Assembly (NCBI GenBank): GCA_963665185.2
Contig: CAXXPO010000015.1
Span: forward strand, 186,001-250,000
Direction of reading: 5' to 3'
DNA length: 64,000 nucleotides
Source: G963665185 sp963665185
Lineage (GTDB): Bacteria; Desulfobacterota; Desulfovibrionia; Desulfovibrionales; Desulfovibrionaceae
A model generated the notes under the pieces. It made no database searches. It saw only the letters and a program-made list of their open reading frames with translations, and was not told where the DNA came from. The translations under genes were made by a program, and so were the position numbers. This document shows positions 25,959 through 33,832 of the stretch, one piece after another. Position 1 is the first letter of the stretch. The number at the start of each line of letters is the position of its first letter.

Positions 25959-28793
25959 CTAAACCAGCCGCCAACGGATGGTAAACAATTCGTTTTCAAC
26001 AATCTGCTGCCGCATTCGAGTTTCGATTGAGTCGAGCAAAGATTCCTTCTGCCCATCAATTTCGTCCTGGGCTTCAAAAAGCCTACGCCGCATGTCCGTA
26101 CGCTTTTTTTCCAAGTCTTTTATCTGCCTTTGGAGCGTAACCTTCTGCTCCAATCCAGCAGTCTTCCGAGTCTCCGCTTTCAATATCCCGATCTGGGTAT
26201 CGGTGTCTTTGATCTTAAGCTCAAGGGCAGTTTTCTTGTCCTCAGCCCACTTGTCGAGCTTATCCATCTCTTCGTCAAAAAATGTCGAGTTTCGCTCCGC
26301 GATTTCTCCCAAGATTTGCGCCTTTTTTTGATCATACAAATCTTGAAGCCCCGCGTTTGAAAGAGCCCCGCCTGATACGACAGTTCCAGGCAGATTGAAC
26401 AACCGTCTAGCCTGGTTATCGTCAAGCTCCTCCCCCTTATCGGTACGGGCGCTGACTATCAAATAATCTTCATTTTCAATAGAACTGATTGTCATTTGGC
26501 ACAATGACAATGAACCTGATGCGCCAACGAGTGGAGCCAATGCCGCGATGGTCGTGCCATTCCCAGAATAGTCAAACACCAGCTCGACTGAAGGAGCGTC
26601 GTTGACTTTGGCTTGTTCGATAACCCACTGCGCTAGTGGGTGATTGAGTCGATATATATGGGCATCCTGCACCTTTCGGCCCATACGGTATAACCCTAAA
26701 GGAGCCTTCACTCCATTAGGAGCTTGCTTAAGATGGAAGCTATACCCTTCATCTTCAAAATCTGCATTACCGTTCAACGCAAATCGCGTGAGCTTCCAAA
26801 GCCATTCCTCGTATCGCCCCAAATGCTCCCGACTTTCCGTCAGATTGATACGCAGCTTCTCATGGACCTCTTCATCAAAATTTTCCAAGAGCTTGTGCCG
26901 CGTTTCCCGCATGGTCGATTGAATCTCGGAGTCCAGCTCCTGGCGTAGGGCATCGAATGAAGCCTCAATCTCTTCCGGCGATCTGCACTCCTGGTAGATT
27001 TGAGAAATACGCTTTTCAACATCCACGCCGGATTCAAGGCTTCCCAGGACTTCATCACTTGCCCCGAACACACCGTCGAACAGAGCGAACTTCTCAGACA
27101 GCAACTCGTATACCCGTCTGTCTGCCGCGTTCTTCATATTGAGGAAGTTCACAACGACGACATCAAACTTCTGCCCATAGCGATGGCAACGTCCAATACG
27201 CTGTTCAACTCGTTGCGGGTTCCATGGAAGATCGTAGTTCACGAGTAGTGAGCAGAATTGTAGGTTGAGACCTTCGGCAGCGGCTTCGGTGGCGATCATA
27301 ATCCGGGCATGATCCCTGAACTGCTCAACCAATGCGGCTCGCATATCCGAGACCTTGGAACCGGTGACCACATCCGATCCTTCATGCCGCTTCAGCCAAT
27401 CCGCATAGATGCGCTTAGATAGCTCATCATTATTTGTCCCATTAAAGGTCACAAGCTGTCCTGCGTAGCCACTCGCGCTAAGCAGGTCGAACAAGTATTC
27501 TTGAGTGCGCTTCGACTCAGTAAATATGAGAGCCTTATCAGCTCCCCCCAAATCCTTGGCCCGAGCAAAGCCTGCCGCAAGTGCATCAATAAGAGCATCG
27601 CCTTTTGCATTCCGCGTGATGCTGGTTGCAAGATTCAGGTAGCCTTCAAGCTCCTTGACCTCCAATTCGATTTTTTCCCTTCGCTCTTTTTGGAGGACCT
27701 CTTCCCCTGGCTCATCCCACTCATCATCGGTTGAATCATATGGCGAGTAGTCTTCAACAAGGATCGGAGACATCGGCGATTGATGGGAGGCATCCAGCAT
27801 CCCTTGAAGTCGGTTGATGAGAGATTGGAGAGCTCCTGCAATTGCGAAAGTGGATGAAGCCAGCAGCTTTCGCATCACAAGGGTCATGAGTGTGCGTTGT
27901 CCTCCAGGAAGGGCCTGCAATTCAGGCTGACGCAAGTAGTCGGAGACAAGATCATAGAGCCGTTGCTCATCATCGGAAGGCGAAAATTCTTGGGCAATGG
28001 GGATACGGTTCGTATAGCGGATGTATTCAAGAACCTGGCTCCTCAAGGTCCGATGGCAATGGGGCTTCAGCCGATTTTTCAGGTCATCAAAAACGGATTG
28101 ATCGGTAATGCGAGTAAACTGATGTCGGAAGCTCTTGAGGTCACCAAAGGTATACTCGTCAATAAAACTGACGAGACCATAGAGTTCCATAAGGCTGTTC
28201 TGAAGGGGCGTTGCCGTGAGGAGCAGCTTTCGCGCATGAGCCAGATTATCTTTGATTGCCTGAGCTATCTTGCTGTCTTTGCGGTAGACGTTCCGTAGCT
28301 TATGGGCTTCGTCGATGACAACGAGGTCCCAATTTACTCGGCGAATAGCCACGTCCTGATTCCTTGCGAAGTGGTAGGAACAGACAACGATCCCATCTTG
28401 CTCAAATGGATTCGTTGCTCCGTGTTTGATGCAGTCATCATAGGACTTCTTTTCGAGGATCATGGACGGCAGAAAGAACTTCTCCGCAAGCTCCTGACAC
28501 CACTGTTTCCGCAGACTGGCTGGAGCGATAATCAGAATTTTCCGTTTCCGTTCCGCCCAAAGCTGAGAAAGGATAATGCCAGCTTCAATGGTCTTACCCA
28601 GACCAACCTCATCGGCAAGAATAGCTCCTTGGGAGAAAGGAGACTTGAAGGCAAAGAGAGCTGCCTCGATCTGGTGAGGGTTCAGGTCAACCTGTGCATC
28701 CGCCAATGATGCAGTAAGTTTCTCAAGTGAATTCGATGGACAGCGTTTCGTTAGCTCGTATGCGAAGTATTTGGCGTGATGAGGTGTTAGCAT
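25959..28793 (-). CDS. SNF2-family helicase/ATPase
   Basis: This 944-residue protein has a full SNF2 core: ADEVGLGKT (60-68), VVIDEAHKLRN near 158, TATPLQN, and the helicase C domain with EAAAEGLNLQ and QRIGRCHRYGQ (~530). The last ~100 residues are a long charged coiled coil (KTAGLEQKVTLQRQIKDLEKK and following). SNF2 helicases are not part of classic type III restriction, so its position 22 bases before the methyltransferase is what makes this operon unusual. It is the first gene of the four-gene operon. An AT-rich region upstream (28799-28860) probably holds the promoter. Confidence 0.9.
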   Translation of the reverse strand: MLTPHHAKYFAYELTKRCPSNSLEKLTASLADAQVDLNPHQIEAALFAFKSPFSQGAILADEVGLGKTIEAGIILSQLWAERKRKILIIAPASLRKQWCQELAEKFFLPSMILEKKSYDDCIKHGATNPFEQDGIVVCSYHFARNQDVAIRRVNWDLVVIDEAHKLRNVYRKDSKIAQAIKDNLAHARKLLLTATPLQNSLMELYGLVSFIDEYTFGDLKSFRHQFTRITDQSVFDDLKNRLKPHCHRTLRSQVLEYIRYTNRIPIAQEFSPSDDEQRLYDLVSDYLRQPELQALPGGQRTLMTLVMRKLLASSTFAIAGALQSLINRLQGMLDASHQSPMSPILVEDYSPYDSTDDEWDEPGEEVLQKERREKIELEVKELEGYLNLATSITRNAKGDALIDALAAGFARAKDLGGADKALIFTESKRTQEYLFDLLSASGYAGQLVTFNGTNNDELSKRIYADWLKRHEGSDVVTGSKVSDMRAALVEQFRDHARIMIATEAAAEGLNLQFCSLLVNYDLPWNPQRVEQRIGRCHRYGQKFDVVVVNFLNMKNAADRRVYELLSEKFALFDGVFGASDEVLGSLESGVDVEKRISQIYQECRSPEEIEASFDALRQELDSEIQSTMRETRHKLLENFDEEVHEKLRINLTESREHLGRYEEWLWKLTRFALNGNADFEDEGYSFHLKQAPNGVKAPLGLYRMGRKVQDAHIYRLNHPLAQWVIEQAKVNDAPSVELVFDYSGNGTTIAALAPLVGASGSLSLCQMTISSIENEDYLIVSARTDKGEELDDNQARRLFNLPGTVVSGGALSNAGLQDLYDQKKAQILGEIAERNSTFFDEEMDKLDKWAEDKKTALELKIKDTDTQIGILKAETRKTAGLEQKVTLQRQIKDLEKKRTDMRRRLFEAQDEIDGQKESLLDSIETRMRQQIVENELFTIRWRLV

Positions 28794-29253
28794 TTTGTTT
28801 AAATATATAAGATTTAGCTATATTTTTTTGATATAAAAGGGTGAAGCGAAAATACACCTTATAGTTAAAGTCGTCTGCCCAGGTAGTTGTAGGTCTTGGG
28901 CCTATTGGGCAGCGAAATTAAAGTAGGCATTTTTGTGCCGTGCAATGGGTGCAAAGAGGAAAGGTATCCTCTTCTAGTTTGTGCTTACGTATATATCCAT
29001 GGGGTCCTTCCCGTCAAAGATGGAGTGCAAACGTAGGGTGCTGTAATAAGCAAGTCACTATTCCAAAGATTGCCACAGCTCGCTTCGGTCTCTAGTTTAT
29101 TATTAAATATATGTGTTTATGTTTCGGCAAGTGCCGCAGATATTCAAGCCATCATTGGTGGGCATGGGGGGCCATGGCGAAGTCGCCAGATAACGGTGCG
29201 CTGTCGGCCGCCTGAGTGCTCTTTTGCTAATCATGCCAGAGATGCATTTTGTC
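28794..29253. other. Non-coding right end of the element
   Basis: No gene that I can support. The first ~70 bases are very AT-rich (likely promoter of the SNF2 operon on the minus strand). The rest has only short open frames without good ribosome-binding sites. Confidence 0.4.
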
Positions 29254-29272
29254 TGGGGACTATGTGGGGACA
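29254..29272 (+). repeat. 19-bp inner repeat, possible integrase arm site (right)
   Basis: Same 19 bases and orientation as 13862-13880. It lies 70 bases inside the right direct repeat. Confidence 0.6.
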
Positions 29273-29293
29273 AAATCTTCATCTTACAAACAA

Positions 29294-29335
29294 AAAGCGG
29301 TTACAAAGAATCTTCAGATTCTCTGTAACCGCTTT
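29294..29335 (-). terminator. Element-supplied terminator for the rebuilt tRNA-Leu
   Basis: AAAGCGGTTACA pairs with TGTAACCGCTTT. Read on the minus strand it is followed by TTTTGTTTG. It lies just after the tRNA 3' end and replaces the native terminator now at 13634-13675, from which it differs in sequence. Confidence 0.72.
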
Positions 29336-29341
29336 GAATCA

Positions 29342-29401
29342 TTCTGGTACCCGGAGCGGGATTTGAACCCGCACAGTATTGCTACCGAGGGATTTTAAGT
29401 C
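29342..29401 (-). repeat. Right attachment site (60-bp direct repeat)
   Basis: Identical to 13682-13741. This copy joins the 5' half of tRNA-Leu, so the tRNA gene stays complete after insertion. The copies diverge at 13742 versus 29402. Confidence 0.92.
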
Positions 29402-29431
29402 CCTTGTGTCTACCAATTCCACCATCCGGGC
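29345..29431 (-). tRNA. tRNA-Leu (anticodon UAA)
   Basis: An 87-base tRNA with encoded CCA. On the minus strand it starts GCCCGGATGG and ends CCGGGTACCA, so the acceptor stem pairs fully. The anticodon stem GGGAC/GTCCC-like surrounds loop TTAAAAT with anticodon TAA. A long variable arm (type II tRNA) and GGTTCAAATCC T-loop support leucine. The 3' half is element-derived (see attachment sites). Confidence 0.96.
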
Positions 29432-29466
29432 AGGACGGAGATGTGCTCCGTTGCGAGGCCTATTTT

Positions 29467-29493
29467 CCTATACCTCGCCGTGGCGTGCGTCAA
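29467..29493 (-). promoter_or_regulatory. Candidate tRNA-Leu promoter
   Basis: On the minus strand TTGACG (29493-29488) and TATAGG (29472-29467) are 15 bases apart, ~36 bases upstream of the tRNA. The -35 is good but spacing is short. Confidence 0.4.
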
Positions 29494-29642
29494 TATGTGG
29501 TGTTGTCGGCATTGTCCATCGGAACATGCATTGGGCAACCCGGTGGCTGTTTTTTTTGATTGGGCGGTCAAGGAGTGCCGGAGAGGATTCCATTGTCCGG
29601 TCCGACGTTGCTTCCCATGCGGCTCCGGTATATATCGCGTGT

Positions 29643-30863
29643 ATGTTTCTCAGTCTGAAGATCGCCCTGCATTCGCTTGCCGCCCATAAACTGCGTACAG
29701 TCCTGGCCATGCTCGGAGTCTTTCTCGGTGCCCTGGCTTTGACCGGGGTACAGCATGTTTCCCAGGCCATGCTGAAGAAGACGGAAATCGAGATGGAAAA
29801 ATTCGGTCCCAACCTGCTGGTGGCGATCGCCGGAGAAATCAGGTTTCGCCGGGGCAGCGTGCGTGTGGCTGGCGGACAGAGAACATTCAAGGTGGCCGAT
29901 GCCCGGGCTCTCCTGGACAATCTGCCCTTTGTGGTGAACGGGGTCCCTTTCAGCATGGCGTCGTTGCCCATCCGTTCCGGGGCGACGAAAGTTCCCTGCA
30001 ATGTGGTGGCCACCTGGCCGGAATATCCCGAGGTCCGAAATTTCAAGCCACAATCCGGGCGGTTTTTTGACGCAGAAGACGAGGAAAGCCGGGCCATGGT
30101 CGTTGTTCTGGGAAAAAAGATCGCCGACCGCCTGTTCGGATCGGGGCAGGATGCCCTGGGCAAACGGGTGTTCATCTACAGGGCCGGATTTACCGTGATC
30201 GGCATCATGGAGGCAAAGGGGCGCGACCCTTCCGGGGATGATCAGGACGAGCAGGTCTTCATGCCTCTGAGCACCTTCATGCGGCGCGCCTCCAACACCA
30301 GCTGGATTGGCGGGGTATTTCTGCAGCTGGCCCCGGGAACGGACGTCGACTACGCCAAGGAGGGGGTCAGCGTACTGCTGCGCGAACGGCATAAGATACA
30401 GCCGGGTGCGGAGGACGACTTCAGCGTGTTCACGGCCCAGGAGCTGGCCGCCATGCAGCAGCAGGCATTGAAGCTTGTTTCCACCCTCGGGCTTATCAGC
30501 TCCAGCGTGTCTTTTGCGGTGGGCGGACTGGGCATCCTGTCCATCATGATTTTGCTGGTCCGGGCGCGGCGTGTTGAAATAGGTGTGCGCCGGGCATTGG
30601 GTGCCAAACGGCGCCACATCGTCAACCAGTTTCTTCTGGAGGCCGGACTCATGTCGGCTACAGGCGGGGCCGCAGGCGTGGCCCTTTCCATTGGGTTGAC
30701 GGCCGCGGTTTCGATGGGGGCCTCGTTTCCTTTTGTTTTTGATCCGCTCCTGGTGACGGGAGCATTGGCCGGTTCCGCGCTTATCGGTGTGTTGGCCGGT
30801 GCGTATCCGGCCTGGCAGGCGGCGCAGATTGGTATTCTTGATGTTCTTCGCAGCAAGGAGTGA
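29643..30863 (+). CDS. MacB/FtsX-type ABC transporter permease
   Basis: This 406-residue protein has one N-terminal TM segment (~18-38), a large periplasmic domain (MacB_PCD type, ~40-280) and three C-terminal TM segments with the FtsX core (VGGLGILSIMILLVRARRVEIGVRRALGAKRR, here near 290-325). Such permeases work with a LolD/MacB-like ATPase in export or lipoprotein handling. No ATPase gene is adjacent. I start at ATG 29643, where the family N-terminus begins; no good ribosome-binding site is visible. Confidence 0.85.
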   Translation: MFLSLKIALHSLAAHKLRTVLAMLGVFLGALALTGVQHVSQAMLKKTEIEMEKFGPNLLVAIAGEIRFRRGSVRVAGGQRTFKVADARALLDNLPFVVNGVPFSMASLPIRSGATKVPCNVVATWPEYPEVRNFKPQSGRFFDAEDEESRAMVVVLGKKIADRLFGSGQDALGKRVFIYRAGFTVIGIMEAKGRDPSGDDQDEQVFMPLSTFMRRASNTSWIGGVFLQLAPGTDVDYAKEGVSVLLRERHKIQPGAEDDFSVFTAQELAAMQQQALKLVSTLGLISSSVSFAVGGLGILSIMILLVRARRVEIGVRRALGAKRRHIVNQFLLEAGLMSATGGAAGVALSIGLTAAVSMGASFPFVFDPLLVTGALAGSALIGVLAGAYPAWQAAQIGILDVLRSKE

Positions 30864-30870
30864 GGGGATG

Positions 30871-30972
30871 GGCTGCTGAAAAAGCTACGATAGCTTTGTT
30901 GCCGCGCATTCCGCATCGCGGACCGTATTGTTCGTACTGTCCTTGCTCTTGTCTTTTTTTTTGAGCAACCCG
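30871..30972. repeat. Divergent GCTGAAAAAG-type intergenic repeat
   Basis: Begins GGCTGCTGAAAAAGCT, continues with TTTGTTGCCGCG, and ends with a T-rich TTTTTTTTTGAGCAACC. The start, centre and end resemble the 112-bp repeat at 51981-52240, but the middle differs. It may also end the upstream permease transcript. Confidence 0.45.
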
Positions 30973-31050
30973 CGGTGTGTGGGGGCTGCTGAGAAATGTT
31001 CGTTGTGAGGTCGAAAATCCTGTGGGACTTGGGTTTTGATTCGGCCATCC

Positions 31051-31114
31051 GTTCCACGCATGAGAACCCGGACAAACGAACCTCGTTCGTCCGCCCGGGT
31101 TCTCATGCGTGAAA
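31051..31114. repeat. Long hairpin in 3' spacer
   Basis: A 21-base arm at 31051-31071 pairs with 31094-31114 with one mismatch, and the inner bases (GGACAAACGAA / TTCGTCC) extend the stem. It lies between convergent genes. No T-run follows. A second hairpin-like GGGGGCCATCATGGCCCC sequence follows near 31131. Confidence 0.7.
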
Positions 31115-31154
31115 CGCAATGCGGGGGGGCGGGGGCCATCATGGCCCCGACCAC

Positions 31155-32357
31155 CTATTTCATGACCCGCATCAGGAACATCTTCAGGTAATTCGTCTCG
31201 GTCATGGCCGGATGCACGGGGTGGTCCGGACCCTGGTGTCCCTGTTCCAGAATCTGCACCCGGACGCCGCACTGGGCGGCCGCCCTGGACAGGGCCTTGC
31301 GCAGATCGTCGGCCGACATGTGCTGGGAGCATGAACAGCTCATGAGCAGCCCGCCGTCGCGCACGAGTTTCATGGCCTCGCGGTTGACATGGACGTATGC
31401 CTGCTCGCCTTTTTTCTTGTCCTTTTTGCCTTTGATGAAGGCGGGAGGGTCCACGCTGACAATGTCGAAGGACATTCCGTCCTCGCGCAAGCCCTGGAAT
31501 ACGTCGTAGACATCGCCTTTGATCGTGGACACGGCCCGGCCCACGCCGGAACGCCCGGCGCTTTGCGCGGCGTATTCCAAAGCCCTGGCCGAGGCGTCCA
31601 CGCATACGGCCTGGCCGGCTCCGGCCAGGGCGGCAAGGATGCCGACTCCTCCCGCGTAGCTGAACACGTCCAGCACGCTTTTGTCTTTGGCCAGACGGGC
31701 CAGCCGCTGGCGGTTCAGCCGCATGTCGTAGAACCAGCCGGTCTTCTGTCCCTGGTGCAGGGGGACGAGGAATGTTGCGCCGCTTTCCAGCACCTCGCAC
31801 TCCTCGGGAACGTCGCCCAGAGCGGTTTCAACGTACAGGGGCAACCCTTCGAAGTTCCGGCTCGAGGTGTCGTTTTTGAGCAGGACCGCCTCGATGCCGT
31901 CGATGGAGCCGAGAATCTCAACCACGGCCTCGCGCTGGGCCTCCATGCCCGCCGTGGTCAGCTGCACCGAGGCGACAGAGCCGAATCTGTCCACAATGCA
32001 GCCGGGCAGGCTGTCGCCTTCGGAAAAGACCATGCGGTAATAGGGAACATCGAAAAGCGACCGGCGCAGGTCCAGAGCGGTCAGAATGCGTTTGCGGATG
32101 AGGTCCGGGCCAAAGGCGACGTCCGGCCTGCGGCTGGCGATGCGGGCGCAGATGAGGGAATTGGGGTTGGCGTATCCGCTGGCGATGAATTCTCCCCGGC
32201 TGGAGACAATGGTCACGGGCTGGCCCGGTACCATCTGTTTGAGGGAGCTTTTGACGGTGTCCACCTCGTTGGAGAAAACCCAGAGATGGCCGGCCTTGAT
32301 CCGCCGCTCCTCATCTTTTTTCAGATGCAGTGTGCTGTGTGTGTCCATGCCCGGCAT
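31155..32357 (-). CDS. rlmI: Class I rRNA methyltransferase, RlmI family
   Basis: This 400-residue protein has an N-terminal PUA-like RNA-binding domain (~1-80, with GHLWVFSNEV) and a Rossmann methyltransferase domain with VLDVFSYAGGVGI near 230 and the target-Cys-type VDPPAF near 305. RlmI makes 5-methylcytosine at position 1962 of E. coli 23S rRNA. The catalytic CSCS segment near 345 is present. Start at ATG 32357; ATG 32348 is also possible. Confidence 0.88.
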   Translation of the reverse strand: MPGMDTHSTLHLKKDEERRIKAGHLWVFSNEVDTVKSSLKQMVPGQPVTIVSSRGEFIASGYANPNSLICARIASRRPDVAFGPDLIRKRILTALDLRRSLFDVPYYRMVFSEGDSLPGCIVDRFGSVASVQLTTAGMEAQREAVVEILGSIDGIEAVLLKNDTSSRNFEGLPLYVETALGDVPEECEVLESGATFLVPLHQGQKTGWFYDMRLNRQRLARLAKDKSVLDVFSYAGGVGILAALAGAGQAVCVDASARALEYAAQSAGRSGVGRAVSTIKGDVYDVFQGLREDGMSFDIVSVDPPAFIKGKKDKKKGEQAYVHVNREAMKLVRDGGLLMSCSCSQHMSADDLRKALSRAAAQCGVRVQILEQGHQGPDHPVHPAMTETNYLKMFLMRVMK

Positions 32358-32467
32358 GTAGCATCCGCAACGCCTAAAAACAACGCTTGCCCTTGGCCCC
32401 GGCCCGGTTTATGAACCAGCCGGAACCAACCGCAAGCCATCCCATCGAAATATTCAGGAGCAAACAT

Positions 32468-33571
32468 ATGTCCTTGAGCGTCGGAATCGTCGGGCTGCCC
32501 AACGTGGGCAAATCCACATTGTTCAACGCCCTGAGCAAGGCCCAGAACGCGGAGAGCGCCAACTACGCCTTCTGCACCATAGAACCCAACAAGGCCGTCG
32601 TACCCGTGCCGGACAAGCGTCTGGACAAGCTGGCCGAACTGGTCAAGCCGCAACGGGTGCTGCGCGCCACCGTGGATTTCTGGGACATTGCCGGACTGGT
32701 CAAGGGCGCAAGCCAGGGCGAGGGGCTGGGCAACAAATTTCTGGGCAACATCCGCGAAACCCAGGCCATTCTGCACGTTTGCCGCTGCTTTGACGATGAC
32801 GACGTCATCCACGTGCACAACAGCGTCGATCCCCTGCGCGACATAGAGATCATCGAGACCGAGCTGATCCTGGCCGACATGCAGGCCATGGAGCGCAGGG
32901 TGGAGCGTATGGGCAAGCAGCTCAAGGGGGACAAGACCCTCAAACCCATGCTCGAACTCTCGCAGAAGCTGCTCGACCATCTGGGCGAGGGCGAACCCGC
33001 GTCTTCCTTTTTCGCTGCGAACGATTCCGATCTGGGCCGGGAACTTTTGCAGGACGTGCGGCCTCTCACGGCCAAGACCGTCATCTACGTGGCCAATGTG
33101 GACGAGGAAGCTTTGGCCGAAGACAACGGCCACGTGAAAAAGGTCCGCGAACTGGCCGCCACGCGCGGTGCGCACGTGGTCAAGATTTCCGCCAAGGTGG
33201 AAGAGGAACTGGTCGGCATGGACGATGCCGAGGCCCAGGAGTTTCTCGATTCCTACGGTGTCGAGGAATCCGGCCTTGCCCAGATCATCCACCACGGCTA
33301 CGCGGCCCTGGGGCTTGTCAGCTATTTTACCGCCGGGGAAAAGGAGGTCCGTGCCTGGACCATCCGCGAAGGCTGGAAGGCTCCGCAGGCTGCGGGCGTG
33401 ATCCATACGGATTTCGAGCGCGGCTTCATCCGGGCCGAAGTCATCGGCTACGACGACTACGTCAAATACGGCACGGAATCCGCCTGCCGCAACGCGGGCG
33501 TACTGCGTGTGGAAGGCAAGGAATATGTGGTCAGGGACGGCGACGTGGTGCATTTTCTGTTCAATGTTTAG
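32468..33571 (+). CDS. ychF: Redox-regulated ATPase YchF (OLA1 family)
   Basis: This 367-residue Obg-family P-loop protein has G1 GLPNVGKST (9-17), G3 WDIAGLVKGAS (~68-78), and NxxE in place of the usual NKxD (FIxVANVDEE near 200; NVDE), which explains ATP preference. The C-terminal TGS/ubiquitin-like domain includes GFIRAEV and ends in GDVVHFLFNV. It binds the ribosome and affects stress resistance. AGGAG is 5 bases before ATG 32468. Length matches the family (363-367). Confidence 0.95.
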   Translation: MSLSVGIVGLPNVGKSTLFNALSKAQNAESANYAFCTIEPNKAVVPVPDKRLDKLAELVKPQRVLRATVDFWDIAGLVKGASQGEGLGNKFLGNIRETQAILHVCRCFDDDDVIHVHNSVDPLRDIEIIETELILADMQAMERRVERMGKQLKGDKTLKPMLELSQKLLDHLGEGEPASSFFAANDSDLGRELLQDVRPLTAKTVIYVANVDEEALAEDNGHVKKVRELAATRGAHVVKISAKVEEELVGMDDAEAQEFLDSYGVEESGLAQIIHHGYAALGLVSYFTAGEKEVRAWTIREGWKAPQAAGVIHTDFERGFIRAEVIGYDDYVKYGTESACRNAGVLRVEGKEYVVRDGDVVHFLFNV

Positions 33572-33579
33572 TGCAGAGT

Positions 33580-33605
33580 ACGCAAAAGACATTTGCGTGC
33601 TTTTT
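33580..33605 (+). terminator. Terminator after ychF
   Basis: ACGCAAA pairs with TTTGCGT around AGACA, followed by GCTTTTT. Confidence 0.65.
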
Positions 33606-33618
33606 CAGCTGCATTTCC

Positions 33619-33659
33619 GACCCGTCCGACCCTTTGGGGCTCCGGGCGGGTCTTTTGTT
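33619..33659 (+). terminator. Second terminator before the DUF115 gene
   Basis: GACCCGTCCG (33619-33628) pairs with CGGGCGGGTC (33643-33652) with one G-U pair, then TTTTGTT. Confidence 0.7.
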
Positions 33660-33832
33660 CCAAAGGTGGGCAGGTCCAGGTCTCGTCCGGCCCGGCGCTG
33701 CGTTGCGTGTGCGGTTTGGCAGGGGCGTACAAGATGACGGGCTGGGGGTTTTGAGGTACATCTTGGTGGTTGATTCTCCACCGCTGAAAGCAGAAACCGA
33801 CAATATTGCAACTCCAAGGGAGCTTGTGCCGC

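Larger units (their letters stand above)
13682..29401. mobile_element. Integrative mobilizable element in tRNA-Leu(UAA), ~15.7 kb
   Basis: It is bounded by 60-bp perfect direct repeats overlapping the tRNA-Leu 3' half. The integrase gene is next to the left repeat and reads inward. Modules from left to right: integrase; Fic protein; mobilization genes (TM protein, relaxase, MobC); iteron-like cluster; RepA-like ATPase; AlpA/Xis-like protein; unknown 257-residue protein; four-gene helicase-methylase-nuclease cargo. No conjugation (type IV secretion) genes are present, so it would need a helper to transfer. The right 9 kb is visibly AT-richer than the host DNA and than the mob/rep module. Confidence 0.9.

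Noticed and set aside
25937..26077. N-terminal extension of the methyltransferase
   Set aside because: It overlaps the SNF2 coding end, and the ribosome-binding site and homology favour ATG 25936.
20669..28793. DISARM, BREX or Dnd/Ssp system
   Set aside because: Marker genes DrmA/B/C, PglX/PglZ/BrxC or DndBCDE/SspBCD are missing; only helicase, methylase, Res-like and an unknown gene are here.
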